Assembly (NCBI RefSeq): GCF_902806685.2
Contig: NC_048546.1
Span: 7,316,001-7,380,000, forward strand
Length of the DNA: 64,000 nucleotides
Reading direction: 5' to 3'
Source: Maniola hyperantus
Taxonomy: Eukaryota > Arthropoda > Insecta > Lepidoptera > Nymphalidae
A program made the position numbers and the translations under genes. Numbering within the stretch: the stretch's first letter is position 1; every line of letters starts with the position of its first letter. Below, one piece after another: positions 43,801-46,800 of the stretch. The notes under the pieces are model-generated. The model was not told the origin of the DNA, did not search any database, and saw only the letters and a list, made by a program, of their open reading frames with translations.

Positions 43801-46800
43801 AGGATAATTCAAAAATGATACATAAAAATAAATAAAAATCTGTTTTAGAATGCACAGGTGAAGACCTTTTATATAAGAATCCCACTTGATATAGTTATCT
43901 TACTTAGAAAATTAAAAGTACTAATTATTAGTTCATGACGACAAATTTTTTTTTTTTGTGTGATCTAACCCTAAATTCACGGTTTTCAGATTTTTCCCCA
44001 AATCTCAGCTATAAGATCTACCTACCTGCCAAATTTCATGATTGTAAGTCAATGGGAAGTACCCTGTAGGTTTCTTGACAGACAGACAGACAGACAACAA
44101 AGTGTTCCTATAAGGGTTCCGTTTTTCCTTTTGAGGTACGGAATCCTAATTATTAATTTTTAAAACCAGCATCTTGGTTTTTATTTTGAGGGTTCTCTAA
44201 TGTCTACAATGCATTGTTCTCAAAGGTCTGTGAAGTCCGCCAATCCGCAATGCACACTCTGTGACAACTCCCTGCCTATTACGTTTAATAAATAATGAGA
44301 TACAGCCCGCTGGTAAATAGACGGTATACGGACGGATAGCTGATAAATAAATAGACCAGAGAGACGGACAGCGGAGGATTATTAATAGGGTCCCAATGCC
44401 ACCCTTCGGGTACGCAACCCTAACAAGGTAGACGATCGGGAAGTGTCAATCGCGATTTCATAGACAGGAAGCGGTCTTTCTGCGGAACCGGTGACCTATG
44501 GCCCATCCGTCCCATTGCAATGAAGCCGACGACCTTCTTTCTTCTACCATGCAATAATACATTGTGTTGTACCTAGTAAGAGCGGTTTTTAACCGAGTTC
44601 CATAAAGGAGGTGGTTTTCAATTCGGTCCGTTTTTTTTCTACGTTTAAAAAAATATTGGAGTTGAGTGGTATATGAGAGGAGAAAAAGTGTGTCTGCTTG
44701 TTTTTTACGGTCTATCAGTTTAGTCGGTTTTACAAAATTTGGTACCAGAGATAGCTTACATCTCGGGAAAGGCTAGTTTAGGTATGTTCCGCAAAAACAA
44801 AGAGTTCCCACGGGCTTTTCAAAAGTCTGTCCACCTAATGGGGGGGTCTTCAAACGCTGCCAAATGCCACCACTGGTGCGCGGTGCCAAAATGCCGGTGC
44901 CGGTATATGGCATTTCTAAGTAGGTATCACTACCCATATTATAAATGCAAATGTATGTTTATTTGTTGGTTTGTTGGCTTCTCCTTCAATCACGCCGTAA
45001 CGAAGCAACACATTGACCTCATGTTTAACATGAATATACCTATTTGAAGACCGAGAATGACACAGGTTTTTTTTATCCCGGAAAAACAAGAATCCCCACG
45101 GGATTTTTGAAAATCTAAATCCACACGGACGAAGTCGCGGGCATCAGCTAGTGTTCCTATAAATGAGACCAGACCGTTAGGAACTTATTAGAACGTGATA
45201 ATTAAAAGCTAATCTGCGAAAATATGAAATAGTTTTATTACTGTTTTGACACGTTTTGTTAACTCGTTAGCGTTTGTTTGTTTTTACATAGCTTACTTAT
45301 CTAACTACCTATTTAGTTACTAAAGAAATAATGCCAAAAGAGATTATTATCTGAGTGTGATTTGCATGTAGGTAATTTTATCTGCGTAGCAATGAATAAC
45401 CAGCAAATGGTTAGAATGTAGATACGCAATGCTTCACAGAGTTAGATAGACGGCCAAATTCAGGGTCATCCATTACTCATGTTTCACAGTTACCCATTCA
45501 AACTCATTCAAATGGTTGTAATATATATATGATTGCCATCTCGACCTGTTGCGTACTAAGTATACCTAAGTAGTAAGAAAGATGGACTAGAAAATAAAAG
45601 CAATGAATCAGATTCAAAAGCGTTTCGTTTTCAAAAGCTCCACACTCACTGATAAAAACAAAGTCGTAGGTTAGGTAACTCAAAGTTTTATAAAACGCAT
45701 GAATAAACGATACTTGTAGTGCCATCTATTAGCAACGTAGTGTATAAAGTCGCAGAGCACATGGACGTATAGAGAGGGAGCCAGCGCGTGCCAGACCTTC
45801 GTTATTTTATAAATGCTGAAAGTTTCTCTGCGTATTGGCCCCAAACACTGAGGGGTTGCCACGACACTTAAGTGTCTGGCAATGCATGACGTGATTTTTA
45901 ATACCGTTCAGTAGTTTGAGCTGTGCGTTCATAGATCAGTCAGTCAGTCAGTCACCTTTTCGTTTTATATATTTAGATTTTGCATACTTAATGCATTAAT
46001 TAATGACTTTTAGTAGTGCCACACCAACGCAATGCACTTAGAAGTGTTACAGGGGCCACTGGGATTACTAAATAAATCACATCTTCAAAGAATAAAGGAA
46101 AACTGCCTTTTGGAACTGGTTTTTACGAAAATATTTTCATAATTAACTAAATTTTCGTGTATCTTTCCTAGTTACCTATATTATAAGAATAATTAGGTGC
46201 TGAATTAATAATGACTTGGAGAAGCATATTAACAAAATAAAAACATATTGCACATTAAATCTACTTATTATCTTAGATCGATATTTTACCAAAATATTAA
46301 AAACTTTTAACCCTTAATAAAATAAGAAAACCCTATAGAAAAAAAACAAGACCATCTCTACTATTTTACCCCTTATTCTAAAATAATTACTTTCCTCAAA
46401 AGGTATTCAAGTTACCTATAAAGTATCTCGAGAACTACTGTACCTAAGCTTTCTAACATGTAGAACACGTTTTTCATCACGTCACTTATAGGTAAGTATC
46501 TAGAACCTAGCAAGATAAAAACTGTACCGTACCTACCGTCAATATAACACTACTTATTTCTCATAAGTAACCGATGTTATAAGAAAATAAACTATGATTA
46601 TATTGCAAAAGTGCAATTGAAGTATCTCATAAAATACTCGCATAAGACAAATTCTTAAGATTATGAAAGTGTTCAAATTGCGTAACAAAATAATTGACGT
46701 CACTTACTTAGTTTGATGATGAGGCGGTTGTTTTTTTCCGCGCCAACGAAGTAAACAGTCAAAAGTTCCTTTTCGAAAAGGAGGTTTGATTAATTTCCAT

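Noticed and set aside
44739..45047. 102-codon plus-strand open frame
   Set aside because: Lies wholly in two family B repeat copies.
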